Shown here one piece after another: positions 43,537-54,927 of a stretch of DNA of 64,000 bases. The translations under genes were made by a program, and so were the position numbers. Under the pieces are notes generated by a model that saw nothing but the letters and a program-made list of their open reading frames with translations, searched no databases and had not been told where the DNA came from. The stretch comes from Phytophthora hibernalis. Lineage: Eukaryota > Oomycota > Peronosporomycetes > Peronosporales > Peronosporaceae. Position 1 is the first letter of the stretch, and every line of letters begins with the position of its first letter. The stretch covers positions 620,001-684,000 of the forward strand of contig JAAKBF010000049.1 in assembly GCA_012656075.1 (NCBI GenBank). Reading direction: 5' to 3'.

Positions 43537-46453
43537 CCTTCCCTTCCGAACGATATGTGATTGGTCAAAATTAGAAACTATCCACCTGTCTGGCGACTCA
43601 TCCAAAATATTCTGGCTGGTCAACCAAATTATTTTGAAACATTTCACGGACCAACTCGCGCGTAATTTCGCTGTCAGTGTTGGCGTTTTTACGAGCGGTC
43701 GCCATCATTTGGACAGTTCCCCCAACCTAGGGCGATCGTTTCTACGGGCGATCCCGTCTGTGTCGCTGTGGTGCGCGCAAGTGGCTCTGGTCCAAGTACC
43801 GGCGACCTCAATTTTGCGTGAGGGCTACGTGAGGTGCGGGGTGATTTTGCTATCATTTTGCGGTGTGTGTAGTGATTCTCAATCTTCACGCAAGCTTTCG
43901 CTGTATATTCTACCGAACCTTGCACTAGTACATTTCCAACGCCGCAATGATGTCGCCAAAAATCTCGTTAGCAGACACACCCAACGCAGCAAGCAGATTT
44001 GACACCCCAATAGTAGCAATCTCCACAGCATTTAAATGGATCTTTCCGGCTGTCTGTCGAACGTGATATAGTTGCAGCACGAGATCGGTGATACGATGAG
44101 ATTCGTGGTGAGCCTTGATATGCGGCAACTGCTGCTACTAGATGAAATAGTGAGTTGTGTGGAAATGACCGTAGAACGACGTCGACGAAAGTATGACTTC
44201 GGATAGCGATCAAGCCGTTTCCCGTGGGTCTTCTTCAAGATTTTGAGACGCTCTCGCAGGGCTTCTCTTGACTTGACATTCAGAACCTTGCACGGAATTA
44301 TTTTGTCGTTTATTGGCTAAAAATACAAGAGGTCCATGTTCTTTCTGTACCAAAGCAGGTGGGCTATCACAGCCAGGGCCTTCCTATCGGGTTATAACTC
44401 AGAGCAAAAATCGGGTTTTGCTAAACACTGTAAGATGTTTGGCTTTAGCAACAATAGGGTTAACAGCGACCCAGACATCACCAGCGATGCTGAGGCGGAC
44501 TCTAACCCTGACTTCGCCGACTTCGATCTCGAGACCAGGTCTTCCGCAGAATCCAGTGATGCTAAGGAGTCCTCGGCCGACGACTAGGTTCACGCAGTGC
44601 AGTCAATGGGAACGCCGCTGTCGAAGATTTCCTGGAAAGCGTTAGCGACGGCGAGTCCGAGGATCCTGGCAGCCCCACGAGCGATGCGGAGAAGTTCACG
44701 AGTACGAGACTTCTTGGTAATTTTCAATACATTTGTCTGCTCAATATCCCCAGTAATAACTCATGTTGATTACCCTATATCAACAGGTTGTATAATACTA
44801 TTATCAAACGACAATAAAAAATCTTCCGAGACTGTGAAAATGAAAATGAGGATGGACATGGGAATGAAATTGAGAATGGGAATGAGAGCAGCGCGACTTT
44901 GTCCGTCGAAATTCTGTAGCAGAAACGTCGAGTTCTCATTGATGATAAGCAGGTGGGTACACCACATGGTCTTTCCCATCCAAGTCTGTCCGTGCATCAC
45001 GTCGAGGATGTCGTCGTACGTTATTACTTACACCGAAGATTATACGGTAGACATCTAAACTCCTTCGCTCTATTTACGTATGACAAATACTGGGATGTAC
45101 AAGTTGTAGGCGAGAGAGAAACCCTAGACTGCATTGACTTGGGGCATCAGCAGATTAAAATTGCAAACTAGGCTGCCGCAGCAAACCACGTAAAGTGAAA
45201 CAAACTTCAATTACCCTTGTGGCGGCTGCAATATTTACATATGCCAAAATGGGATGTACAAGTTATAGGTATGATAGAAACATCTCGAATGCAGTGTCGT
45301 GCTCCTTCAACAGACCATTATTCCAAGAAAGGCTGCACAAAGTCTGCCAGTGTTTTGAATGTTAGGTCCTGTCGTAGTACTAACAAAAAGTCAAAGATCG
45401 AGTTGAACTAAATGACAGAACGATGGATTGGAAAGGTAGTTATGATAACGACGTAGCTTAAACCACTCACTCTCGGATGTATCGCATGTACAACGATATA
45501 AAACTCATGCAAAACAGTATTTACGTCCTCAATCAAGCACCAGTTCCAACTGTAGTCTAGCAGAACGTGGCCGACAGTCGCAAAAGGATGTTCGAGACAT
45601 AAATGATGTACACACAAGCTGAACTGTTAGGTTGGGAGTCAGCGGCACCCAGGATTATCTCTTCTCATACGCACGGGAGTAGACAACACCCCAGCTGCTC
45701 TATTTCATCTCGCGTGGCAGATACTTTATCGTCGCAAGATGAGCAACACAAACCTTTAGTAGCCTAGAGCTTATGGTGTCCTACATTTTTAAATTGTCCT
45801 CAGTTAAGCGTCTTAGATGAGTACCTAACTTGTGCATTCATACCGGCGTATGGGATTCTTTGGGAGTGGTGGAACGATGGAAATCGCGTCATTGACGCTC
45901 TCGATGCAACTCGCGTAAATGATTTGAATAATGTATACGTTTGTAGCATACTAAGCAAAGTACATACTGTAACAATTAATGCAAAGCACAACAATGACAA
46001 CTTTTTGTGGGTAACCTCAAATCGTCGCTTGGTCATCTTTTATTTTTTATTCATGGCCGCGACGTGACGATCTCTTGGTATCAACAAGCTCAGGGTATTC
46101 ATTCGACCTCTTTCTTTCCGTCGCTTCGGTAATGACGCCTCGAAGCAAGCGCAGCTTAGCTGACGCTTAAAAGAATGTGGTTTTTCTGCGCAGCAACCAT
46201 TCCGCCATGCGTCCATCGTGTATCTGAACAGTTTTCTCTTCGTTGATGACGTCAAGGTATTTGTACTGAGCGAGCTGTGTTTGATACCTCGTGCTCGATT
46301 TGCTGTCTCAACTGAATCATATTGCCGAAGACATCGAGTGTCCTGCCCGAGTGACTTTTGCAGGAAGTGGCAGCTCCTTCACGTTTCGCTTGGGCCGGCT
46401 AGTTGGATAACAAATATAAGCGGACCAACAAATAAATATAATACAACAACGGC
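43537..46453. other. mostly non-coding with one acidic coding remnant
   Basis: Between about 44460 and 44720 the plus strand reads an Asp/Glu/Ser-rich stretch (SDPDITSDAEADSNPDFADF). After a one-base shift it continues AVEDFLESVSDGESEDPGSP, possibly ending at a GTAATT donor near 44716. It looks like a remnant of an acidic protein of unknown family. An approximate 37-bp duplication (ATTTACATATGCCAAAATGG-like, then GATGTACAAGTTRTAGG) occurs at 45073-45110 and 45232-45269. Nothing else is supported. Confidence 0.35.
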
Positions 46454-46553
46454 ATGAATATTTTCAGTACTCTGTTGTGTTCTCACAAAGTGTTTAGCAC
46501 CCCTCATCCTACCCAACCTCGGCATATACACCGCACGGCAGCGCCCCCGTCAA

Positions 46554-46906
46554 CAAACGTACCAGCGTGCACACCTGCCGCGTCGAACCACATCCGGTTT
46601 ACGTCCTACTCCGCCACCTGCATCACCATCACCAGCATTAGCGTCGACACTCCCATCAACGAGCGCGCTCAAATGTACCAGCATGCACGACTTCCTTGTA
46701 GAATAACAGCAGGATTGCGTCCGGCTCCAACACCTGCTGCATCACAACCACCCCCATCAGCGTCGGCGCCCCATCGACGAGCACGCGCAAATGTACCAGC
46801 GTGCACGATTGCCGCGTCGACAACAGCAGGATTACGTCTGGCTCCGTCACCTGCAGTATCACAGAAACCACTAGCGTCAGCGACCCCATTAACGTTCGCG
46901 CGTAAA
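46554..46906. repeat. 117-bp minisatellite, three copies plus a partial copy
   Basis: Units start at 46554, 46670 and 46788 with AAAYGTACCAGCRTGCACR and end with a CCCATYRACG-like word. A truncated unit precedes them. The units are GC-rich and open in one frame, giving an Ala/Pro/Ser/Thr-rich translation at 46454-47059. I take that frame to be a by-product of the repeat. Confidence 0.85.
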
Positions 46907-47059
46907 CTTACTTTGCGCGCGTTTTTTAGTTGTGGTGGAGATTTTTTTCTTGCGGTCATTTTGTATTTTGAATATTGCATTATATTATTCACTCTAGCGA
47001 ATTGTTTTGACAATTTTCCAAAGCATTCTTTGAAGGCCTATAATTGGCAGAGAAAATGA

Positions 47060-47355
47060 AAAGGGTCAACATGCCTCCTTTCACTGGCCGGTTTTGCGTT
47101 ATAATTCAAGAAAGTCGCCGAAGGGGGCATTTTGCCCGCAGTGGTCGCGAAAGGGTTAAGTTGTATGCAAAGCTGCTGCTTTCTCGTAAGGCTCCACTAC
47201 TTGCTCTTCTTCGCAGCACGGACTCTCTTCATTCACTCCCCTCTGTCGCTTTTTATCCCACTCCCCGTTGGCCACGTGACGCATCTTCGAGGAGGTCTCT
47301 GATCATGGCAGCTTCGCGAGAAAAATCCTTTTCTCTTTCTCAAAGTTTTTTCGTC
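47060..47355. other. non-coding or unrecognised
   Basis: A plus frame covers 47044-47415 but has no recognisable domain and overlaps the stop of the minus-strand JmjC-like ORF. I do not call it a gene. Confidence 0.4.
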
Positions 47356-47988
47356 CTAAACGCGCCCTTCCATGACGCAAAAGGCGGAGAGCAGAGACCT
47401 CCAGGCACCTTCTGAGCCACGCTTCCATTCAGATGCCCCTTTCGTGGCGTAACGAAATGAAGCCGCGCGATCTTCACGACGGAAAATAACATCCCCGAAA
47501 ATCCCGCCCCACTTGTCGAGCTGCGGCGTGCCTGGTCGAAATCCAAGCAGTAGCGAATGGTACACCAGATTATTGAGGACCACCACATCACCTGGAAGCT
47601 GAATCAGCACGCTCGCATGCGTAGCCTTCAGCATCCGGTTGAATGAATTTTCCTTGACGTCCCAGTTGAGGGCGTCTGGCGACTTCTCAGGAATAAACAC
47701 CCAGATCTTGAAGCACGAGCTCGCGCTCGGTGGAATGTACGATACCACGCGCCCGTGGCCAACGTGGACAGGCGACTCCCGATTCCCCGCCTGCATCCAG
47801 TATTCAGGCTTGTACGCATATGCTTGGTCCAAGGCGAAGGTGAGCTTGCTGTAGTACCGCGGGAGTTTCACACGACAGTTGGTCTTCAGGGCGAAACGAC
47901 CCGATTCCGCCTCTTCATGAGCACCTTGGTAGATGAAGTTCTTCATTCTTGTCGCCCCCGACATGTCGAGGAGGTGCTTGGGGTTCAT
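47356..47988 (-). CDS. JmjC/cupin-like protein, 210 aa
   Basis: An uninterrupted frame with first Met after an upstream stop (MNPKHLLDMSGATRMKNFIY). The middle resembles a JmjC-type double-stranded beta-helix: SPVHVGHGRVVSYIPPSASS, then FKIWVFIPEKSPDALNWD, a spacer, and LIQLPGDVVVLNNLVYHSLL. In JmjC oxygenases the first metal motif is H-x-D/E and the last His sits in the final strand. Here the first motif appears as HVG with no acid at that place, while a late His is present. Catalysis is therefore doubtful. It may be part of a larger, transposon-linked gene whose other parts are lost. The function is not known. Confidence 0.4.
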   Translation of the reverse strand: MNPKHLLDMSGATRMKNFIYQGAHEEAESGRFALKTNCRVKLPRYYSKLTFALDQAYAYKPEYWMQAGNRESPVHVGHGRVVSYIPPSASSCFKIWVFIPEKSPDALNWDVKENSFNRMLKATHASVLIQLPGDVVVLNNLVYHSLLLGFRPGTPQLDKWGGIFGDVIFRREDRAASFRYATKGASEWKRGSEGAWRSLLSAFCVMEGRV

Positions 47989-49689
47989 CGGTAGCCGGTC
48001 ATAACCTCTGCATCATGCAACGTATTTGCAGGCGTTGCGGAACACCAACGCTGGTGTGTCGGTCTCGACGGCTGTCTTCCAGGAGAACGGCGCGAAGATG
48101 TGTCTCTCATCACATCTTCTTTGGTTTGTTCTTGATATAGGACTCTCTTTTCAAGCGAGTCGTGCGATCCACGACGTTCTTCGAGGGGTTAACTATCTTA
48201 TGGGTTGAAGTGCACGTTCTTCGACAACCAGTGGCTATAAAAGGTGGGAGTGACGTTGGCGGACACATCGCTGGCAAATTAGTTCGATACGATTGTTTTG
48301 TTTGTCTTGATGTGTTTCATGACCAGCGTTTTCTTAGTGCGATCATCATACGTCAGAACGCCGGACCAGCAAACTGACGCACGATCGAGTGTAAAACCTG
48401 TCAAGATGATGCACACACCAGCTGTATTTGTTGTTGCCCTTCCTACACTGATTACGTCGGTTTGGACGATATTACTGGGCTCGCCAACCTGAACACAAAG
48501 ACGATTGATGGATTAGGATAAAAACACTTCGTTTGACAAACCATGCACCCCACCTGCATCAAACACGTAAGCATAGTTTTGCCACTCACGTCTGGTCAGA
48601 ACGAGTACCAATCGGTGATGGCCTTGTTGGTGACTGTGGCGGATCTTCATCGGCGACTAGTTTATCATTAGATCGGTAGGTTGCAGTTGTTGTTGTAAAG
48701 ACAACAACATCTGCACCTACAAGTACATGTTCACGTACACGTACATGTAAACTAGCACCTAGCCAGCGTCTAAGGTAACCCAATTCACCTTTCAATCCAC
48801 CATCGTGTGTGCAAGCTATCTGTTACATAGTAGCACTTGACGAGTCAATCGAACATCGTCTTACCAAGCCCTGCTTCCTCTACTGTACTACACCATCGCG
48901 TTGGTACATCAAGGCGCGATGGAACAGACCCCGCGCCAGCCACTTTCGGAACGCTACAAGACTGCATCTCCGAGTTCCAAAAGTGTTGATACAGTGAACG
49001 ATACAGATTTCGCCGTTGGAACTGTGGTTCTACTTCCAAGAAGGCCTAAAGCCTGCGACCGCACCTCATCGCCGATAGCATATTGTGTGTGGAAGCTATC
49101 TGTTACAGTGACGGTAACCCATTCGGGCAAGACCTGTGAGCGTGGAAATGAAGGGCTCGACTATGAGTGATTTCTAGTAATTCCGAGTCTGTTGCAGTTT
49201 AAACTATTGCCGTATCCCATTACCGAGGGTAAGATACGTACTTGCAGTGTGTGTGGAGGGTCTTCTAAAACCAGAGCGTAACGCCGAGGTTCTAATCACG
49301 CTGCGGGCTATTCGCTGTTAACAATTGTACGTAGATGTCAACTGGCTCATTGGGGGATCAACACTCTTTAATATGCTTTTTGTTGAAATCCACAACCTGC
49401 TAAATTTGATTTATGAAGAATATAAAAAGTCGTAAAAACGTCCATATTGAATCTCCTGTAGATCTGGCGGCTGTGCTAGTGAAAGCATTTAGCATATTAA
49501 TATTTACGTGAGAACTCTCATAATATAATAAATATTTTTTTGTTTATCTGATTCGTTGAAGGAGCTCGCAGAATGCTGTCCGTTGCATGCAAAATGGCGG
49601 CACTTTACGTTTACGAGATTGGTTTCAGGCACGATCGATTAAATGGCGTCAATTTTCATGGAGTATGTTACAAGCGATGGCGGGTGGCC
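47989..49689. other. no supported gene; imperfect repeated words
   Basis: Several minus frames (48586-48795, 48845-49039) have protein-like composition but no family that I recognise. The word TGTGTGNAAGCTATCTGTTACA occurs at about 48808-48829 and 49085-49106. GTAGCACTTGACGAG near 48830 recalls the repeat at 52724. An AT-rich tract covers 49360-49560. Confidence 0.4.
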
Positions 49690-50330
49690 GAACGATGTCA
49701 GATACAGAAGTCGCAGTTATTTTTACTTTTTAGAGGACGTAGAACTTCACTAACTTACTAATTATGTCCTCTTGTGCCGTGGTTTGTGTATGCTTATTGT
49801 GAACATCCAGACTGTTTTGCGCGTACGTGTGTTTCAGCGAGCTATGTGTGTGTCACTGCTGTCGGATCTTCAGCAGCCAGATCAACTGCATTCAGACAGC
49901 CAACATGCAGTGGCAGAAACAGAAGTTGCAGTTGTTTTACGTTTTAGAGCACGTAGAACTTCACTACCGGTACACCGTTCACCCTAATTAGTCGTGCCAC
50001 GATTATTTACTGTGTACGGTTCGAAGTCCTCCCAATCTTGTTTTGAAAACCGTCCTTCTCAAAACTACTTGCCAACACTCAGAGTAAAATACACCACGTA
50101 AGGCGCCTTGTCGAGATCTATCAAAATCTGGGCTCTTTTCTTGATTTAAGGTAAAAATGAAAATATTTTTCAAAACCTGTGGAACGATTACCAAAGGTGC
50201 ATTACTATTTAGGTCACACGACTAATTAGGGTGAACAGTGTAACTTCTAATTTTATCCGCTTGTGCCGTGGTTTATGTATACTTGTGTCGACGACCTGCG
50301 CAGGATTCAACTTGCCCGTCATCGCCAAAC
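49690..50330. repeat. tandem duplication, about 210-bp offset; second copy holds the MITE
   Basis: CGTAGAACTTCACTA and flanking ACAGAAGTYGCAGTT occur near 49702-49754 and again at 49919-49966. The downstream part CTTGTGCCGTGGTTTRTGTATRC occurs at 49775-49797 in the first copy and 50260-50282 in the second. In the second copy these two blocks are separated by the 268-bp element at 49973-50240. Confidence 0.75.
49973..50240. mobile_element. 268-bp MITE with 24-bp TIRs and TA target duplication
   Basis: The ends are CACCGTTCACCCTAATTAG and its inverse CTAATTAGGGTGAACAGTG, extending to about 24 bp of terminal inverted repeat (CACYGTTCACCCTAAT, then TAGTCGTG). TA flanks both ends (49971-49972 and 50241-50242), the signature of Tc1/mariner-type insertion. 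There is no coding capacity. The first unit of the surrounding duplication represents a related empty site. Confidence 0.85.
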
Positions 50331-50616
50331 AAAACAGTCCACAAGGAATTACCCTCGAGCTCGTCGATATCCTCCGGGATAGGAGCACAGGCCGAGTTGA
50401 CATTCCAGTAATCCAAGTCCAGCAGCTCGATTTTGAACTCCGACGTCTCCTGGGTCGGCCGGAAACCACTGACACTGGCAGTCGGGGTGCAGCCGGGGAT
50501 ATTGGTCGTGTTGTATTCCATTGCGAGCAAAAGCAATTGTGAGCTGTGATTACGATGGGCGCTCTTCTTCTGACCCGGTTCCAGACGGGATACTTTAAAC
50601 GCATCTCCAAAAAGGG
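50331..50616. other. no supported gene
   Basis: Short overlapping frames on both strands show no recognisable domain. Confidence 0.4.
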
Positions 50617-50817
50617 GCAACTCTCTTCAAAACCATATTTCTACCACGATTTCTGGACACATATCCACAACACAGCAAAGTGGTGCAACTCTCTTTAGAG
50701 CAGATTTCAGCCACAATATCTGGAACCATCTCTAAAACAAAAACAGAGATGCAACTCTCTTCAAAACCAAATTTCTGCCATAACTACGCAGAACATCCAC
50801 CAAGCCTCTGTCACACC
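50617..50817. repeat. 67-bp minisatellite, three copies
   Basis: Units begin at 50617, 50684 and 50751 with GCAACTCTCTTYARAR and share a following ATTTCWRCCAYRAT block. The period is exactly 67 bp. The flanks are non-coding. Confidence 0.85.
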
Positions 50818-52589
50818 TCTCTACCACATGTCGCAGATACATTAGCGAGACAGTCATCTCCTCTGTCCTTTAATCAGGGAGATCAAGCCATCGGAAGTGA
50901 GATGAATCGTCCAGCATTCCTGATTCAAAACCCTCCCAGACTCTATATCTGGGTCATCCCAACGCCGATTTCGAGGCACGCAACCTCTGAAAACTATTAC
51001 TGGCTGAACGGAAATAACCACCCATCAATACTAAATTCGTGAAATTTTCACTAAGTTACGGCGTATTTACCTAAATTTACTGGATCCGACATATATCCGC
51101 GACCACGAATAAATTGGCGCTTACACTTTTCGTGAAAAATCATCATCTAGGCCAAGCAATCTACTCATCAACACACGTCAGCCAATCAACCCCCCTCTAC
51201 TCCCCTCGTCGATATATTGCCTCGCAGTCGACACCTCTACCTATTGACAACTTTATCGGCGGTGTCCTGAGCCTACGGGTCCTCGGCACTCCATTCGGTT
51301 GCGCCCGCCCCGCCATCTTCTCACCGGATTTACCTCCTCGGAAATGACCCCCTCCGCCCGCGTTCATGCTCGCCTGTTCGCGAAACTTTATGTTTTAGTA
51401 AAAACAGGTACAACACACCAAAGTAAAATTCAGCGTATTTTACCAGATTCAACTTGCAGAGATACAGCAACCCCACCAACATCACCCCGACGTCCACCAA
51501 CAGCTGAACAACCACTGCCCCCTGCCCCTGGCCAACAGCATGAACTGACAACAGCAGGTGTTCATAGAAGTGCTGCAGTGGCGTAATATTTTATGAGGCT
51601 TGGTACCATTTTTTGCCTGTTTGATCTCGTTTGAAAATGGCCACATTATTTTAAAAATATCGTAACGCTTTTGGCACAATGGCTACGTTGTCCCAGGTTT
51701 TTCGATCAGTGAGGGCATGTGCGACAAACTGTTGGATAAGGAGAAAACACTGAAGTTTCAACGCATATTCGGTGAAGTTTACTCTAAAAATGCGTATCAC
51801 TACTAGAAGCAAGCTAGTCTTTTTTTCCTTTTGGAGATGCAATGGCGCATGTACATGCAATTATATCTACCTAAACGCAGCACACAGTGACTGGAATATT
51901 GGCGAAGACCCATGCCACGCATTAAAGTCTTTACCTGGCCGGTCATGACCAGTCCACGCACCGTGATTTCCCTACGTTCAAAACGGCGTAATCTTTTGCT
52001 AAGCGCCATCTTGTACTAGTATCAGCGGTTGTAGACCTCTTGGATAACACTAGGTGTAACTTTTACCCGGGACATTTGGGTAGGACGGCAGATCGAGAGA
52101 AGTGAAAATATTTGAGTTAAAGAAAGGCGTGATCCTGTTTCTTCGCAGGGATCTAGCCCATACTGAGGCGGTCGTGATGAAAACGTCTCGTTTCGACAAA
52201 TGCATAAAAGGTACCTATCGTAGCTGCAAACGGTCTCATCATCGCTGTAAAAACAGGGAGAATGCTTTCAGTGCACATTTCCATCGACTGCACACAACAT
52301 AAAAACGCAGTCACACGAAGCAAAGCAAAAATAGCAATTCAGACAGTCGGTCCTCGAGCTGAAAGTTGCGCCGAAGCAGTCGTCCAATAGCAACTTCGCG
52401 ACCGACTTCAGCCCGTCGGCCACTCTTCCAACGGCAGCCCCAAGTTGCCGCACGTAGACTAAATATCCAGAACACCGACAATTATTGAACACAGCACCAC
52501 AAGATGTTCATCAGCACCGGTAAAAACCTGAACTGCCGATTTGTAGGCTGATTTAATAACAAAACCAGCGTAGCCCAACACATGACTGG
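50818..52589. other. AT-rich, no supported gene
   Basis: No frame over 120 codons has recognisable content. A Pro-rich plus frame at 51299-51586 is probably compositional. Confidence 0.5.
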
Positions 52590-52723
52590 CTAATATACAG
52601 CCAAAAATAGCATGGCGTGTTGTGCGCCAACAACGACCCCAAATACAACGACTGCACGGCTGCCAGAACTCAGAAATGAGCGCCGCGTATTTGAGCGAGC
52701 TGCTCGACCTCGTCCCTCACAAA

Positions 52724-53045
52724 GTAGCACTTGAGGAGTCCAAGCTTCGATTTGAACAAGAGAGCTAATGGTCCACGGAACCTGATGGAAGCGCCGGTCA
52801 CGCTCTCGACTTGTGGGAGTCCTAAATATCTTCATCCGCCAGCACACAATTAAAATTCACGATACAGCGCCAGTATCACACTAGCAAAGAACGTATAAAC
52901 GTACTCGCTTGGGCGGTAAAAAAGGGATCGAGATCTAAATTGTTTACCCTGATATCATCACATAGTAGGACTTGAAGAGTCCAAGCTTCGACGTGAGAAC
53001 TAAAAAAGTCACCGAAAAAACGGATGGAAGAGGCGTCAGCACTGT
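52724..53045. repeat. imperfect direct repeat, about 80 bp, 240 bp apart
   Basis: AGTAGSACTTGARGAGTCCAAGCTTCGA begins at 52724 and at 52964. Each is followed some 50 bp later by GATGGAAG and GTCA words. The minus translations share VEAWTPQVLLC versus VEAWTLQVLLC. A shorter relative lies near 48830. This may be a low-copy element family or former exons. Confidence 0.65.
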
Positions 53046-53595
53046 TCAAGTGTATTTGAGTCAAGGCTCCCTCGTGGGACGAGCTACAATTGGACGAGCC
53101 AGAGACTCGGAATTCTCAGCTTCAACTCCATGTTTCGTCCCGGACGACTAAACGTGGAGGGGGGCAAGGATTTTTCTATGCGTCACTAACGTAATGGCGT
53201 ATATGAAGGACAATACACCGTGAAGAAACTTTTATTGTGTATTGTCACCAAGGTATTGCTAATATTTATGTTTTCGGTTTGCAGATTATTTTTACAATAA
53301 ATTGCGTAGGTTTTGTCTAACGCTAGAAAGATCGAGTTCATAACAGAGATTCGTCCATGCTGGATGAAATCCTACTTTACGGGAAAGGAAAACGTGAAGC
53401 TGCGCTTAAACGTAGCGCATCACTACCGCAAAAGTCATATAGATGCAGCACCTGGAACAATGCAGCACTTGCCATTATCCGTATGATACACTCTGGGCTA
53501 ATCACAACGACGCACGAGTACCTGATCCATCCAGTGATTCGCGAGTTACAAACGTAAAAACGATTTTCACTTGAACTTTGTATTGAAGGAAGTAC
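53046..53595. other. no supported gene
   Basis: Non-coding as far as I can see. A 10-bp inverted repeat (GACAATACAC with GTGTATTGTC, about 18 bp apart) lies near 53208-53246. Confidence 0.4.
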
Positions 53596-54595
53596 CTACA
53601 AAGTGTGTCTATTCCTTGAGTGGGGGTCGTACGGCAGTAATGGGCCCGCTACGTGGAATACACTGCGCATCTTCTTCTCTGATATCTTGTCCAGCGCTGT
53701 CATCGCACGATCGAACATGTTACGGCGACGCTCAGCCGGTGTCAGCTTTGTGGGGCACCCCACACGCGGAGGCAATGTTTGGTTGCGAATGTGCTGTTTA
53801 AAGCGCTCATGATGCCCACATCCAGCGGATGTGCCACCCGTGCAACCTCCGAGGACGAACATGACCGCCGTTCCCGTGCAGACCAACGCGTCGAGCAAAG
53901 GCGTCATCTTGTGAACCTTTAGGCTGTCTAGGATCAGGACAGAAGGCTCCGTCACAATACACTTCCACATATTCTCGATCCCGTCAAGCACGACCTGCAG
54001 GTCGAACTACGCTTTCGAGTGGATAGAGGACGTGGCCACCGAGGCGTCGCCATAGCCCCTGAACTCTTTCTCTGCATCACCGCCCGGCTGCCCCATGAAC
54101 ACGAAGTGGGGAGGGAACTTGCAGCCGTCTGCGGCCTCGGTAATGGTCATCGTGCAGCAGTAGCTGTCAGCGCCTTCCCTTGTTGCGGGACCGCATGTAG
54201 CCCCCATAAAGTCAACCGGGGTGATAGTAGATCGAAGTCTGGTCCATGTTGAAGATGGTGCGTTTTGGGGTGAGGCCAAGCTGGGGGTCGCCGCAGTACT
54301 TCATGGCCATCTCGTGGACGGTGGCAACGAACTCTACACGGTATCGTTCGAAATCACTGCGTGTTTTCCTTCCAGAGTGGCAAATCCTTCGATTAGTAAG
54401 GCCCTTTTGGCCATGAACCATGTACACCACGATATCTTGGCGTCGTAGCTCCTCTCCTCCATGGAGACGGGGGCCAAGTCCACAGCCTTGCGGACGATCA
54501 TCTCGCGCGTGAAGATCTGCTCCTTAATAAATGTCACCAATGCGTCCACAATATCGGCCGTCAATGGAATTCCTCCACTACCCCTAGAATCAATT
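53596..54595 (-). pseudogene. pogo/Tigger-like (DDE_1) transposase, frameshifted and N-terminally truncated
   Basis: Reading the minus strand, a helical segment related to the CENP-B HTH comes first (LTADIVDALVTFIKEQIFTR, SYDAKISWCTWFMAKRALLI). Then FNMDQTSIYYHPG holds the first catalytic Asp. CKFPPHFVFMGQPGGDAEKE and VTEPSVLILDSLKVHKM follow, with the second Asp. The third Asp lies in PLDVGIMS near 53825, in another frame. At least four shifts separate the blocks. The C-terminus (AMTALDKISEKKMRSVFHVA) is well preserved. The N-terminus ends where a second pogo-like fragment begins on the other strand. Confidence 0.75.
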
Positions 54596-54600
54596 TGGTG

Positions 54601-54927
54601 CGTGCGAGGGGCTGCTGTCCTCCATGAGTGGCTGGAGAACCTCGACAAGGGGACGCGACCCACACGAAATCGCATTCTCCTACTGGACAACAACATATCA
54701 TCTCACGCCCTGAGGAACATTTTGCTAGCGAACGTGATATTTCACAAAACCCGCCAATCGCGACAGCCTATATACAGCACTTGGATGAGGGGATCATCGT
54801 ATCCTTCAAGTCTAGGTCTCGATCGCTGCAGATCGATAGCGCCATTGAGCGGTTTGACGCGGGAGAGGACGTCAATGGACGCTCCGTTTCTAAAATCGAC
54901 CAACTCCAAGCATTAAAGAAAAGCTAG
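54601..54927 (+). pseudogene. second pogo/Tc5-like (DDE_1) transposase fragment
   Basis: WLENLDKGTRPTRNRILLLD, then NNISSHAL, is the second-Asp region of DDE_1 transposases. After a one-base shift near 54750, AYIQHLDEGIIVSFKSRSRS gives the third-Asp region, followed by GRSVSKIDQLQALKKS. It differs in sequence and orientation from the neighbour at 53596-54595, so two different elements abut head to head within about 10 bp. Confidence 0.7.

Noticed and set aside
46454..47059. 201-codon plus-strand open frame
   Set aside because: Its middle is the 117-bp minisatellite and its ends have no domain. The open frame is a product of the GC-rich repeat.
47044..47415. 124-codon plus-strand gene
   Set aside because: No domain, Arg/Ser/Leu composition typical of a random GC-rich frame, and overlap with the end of the JmjC-like ORF.
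40669..50817. CRISPR array
   Set aside because: The short tandem repeats have no unique spacers of constant length between conserved repeats, and the genome is eukaryotic.
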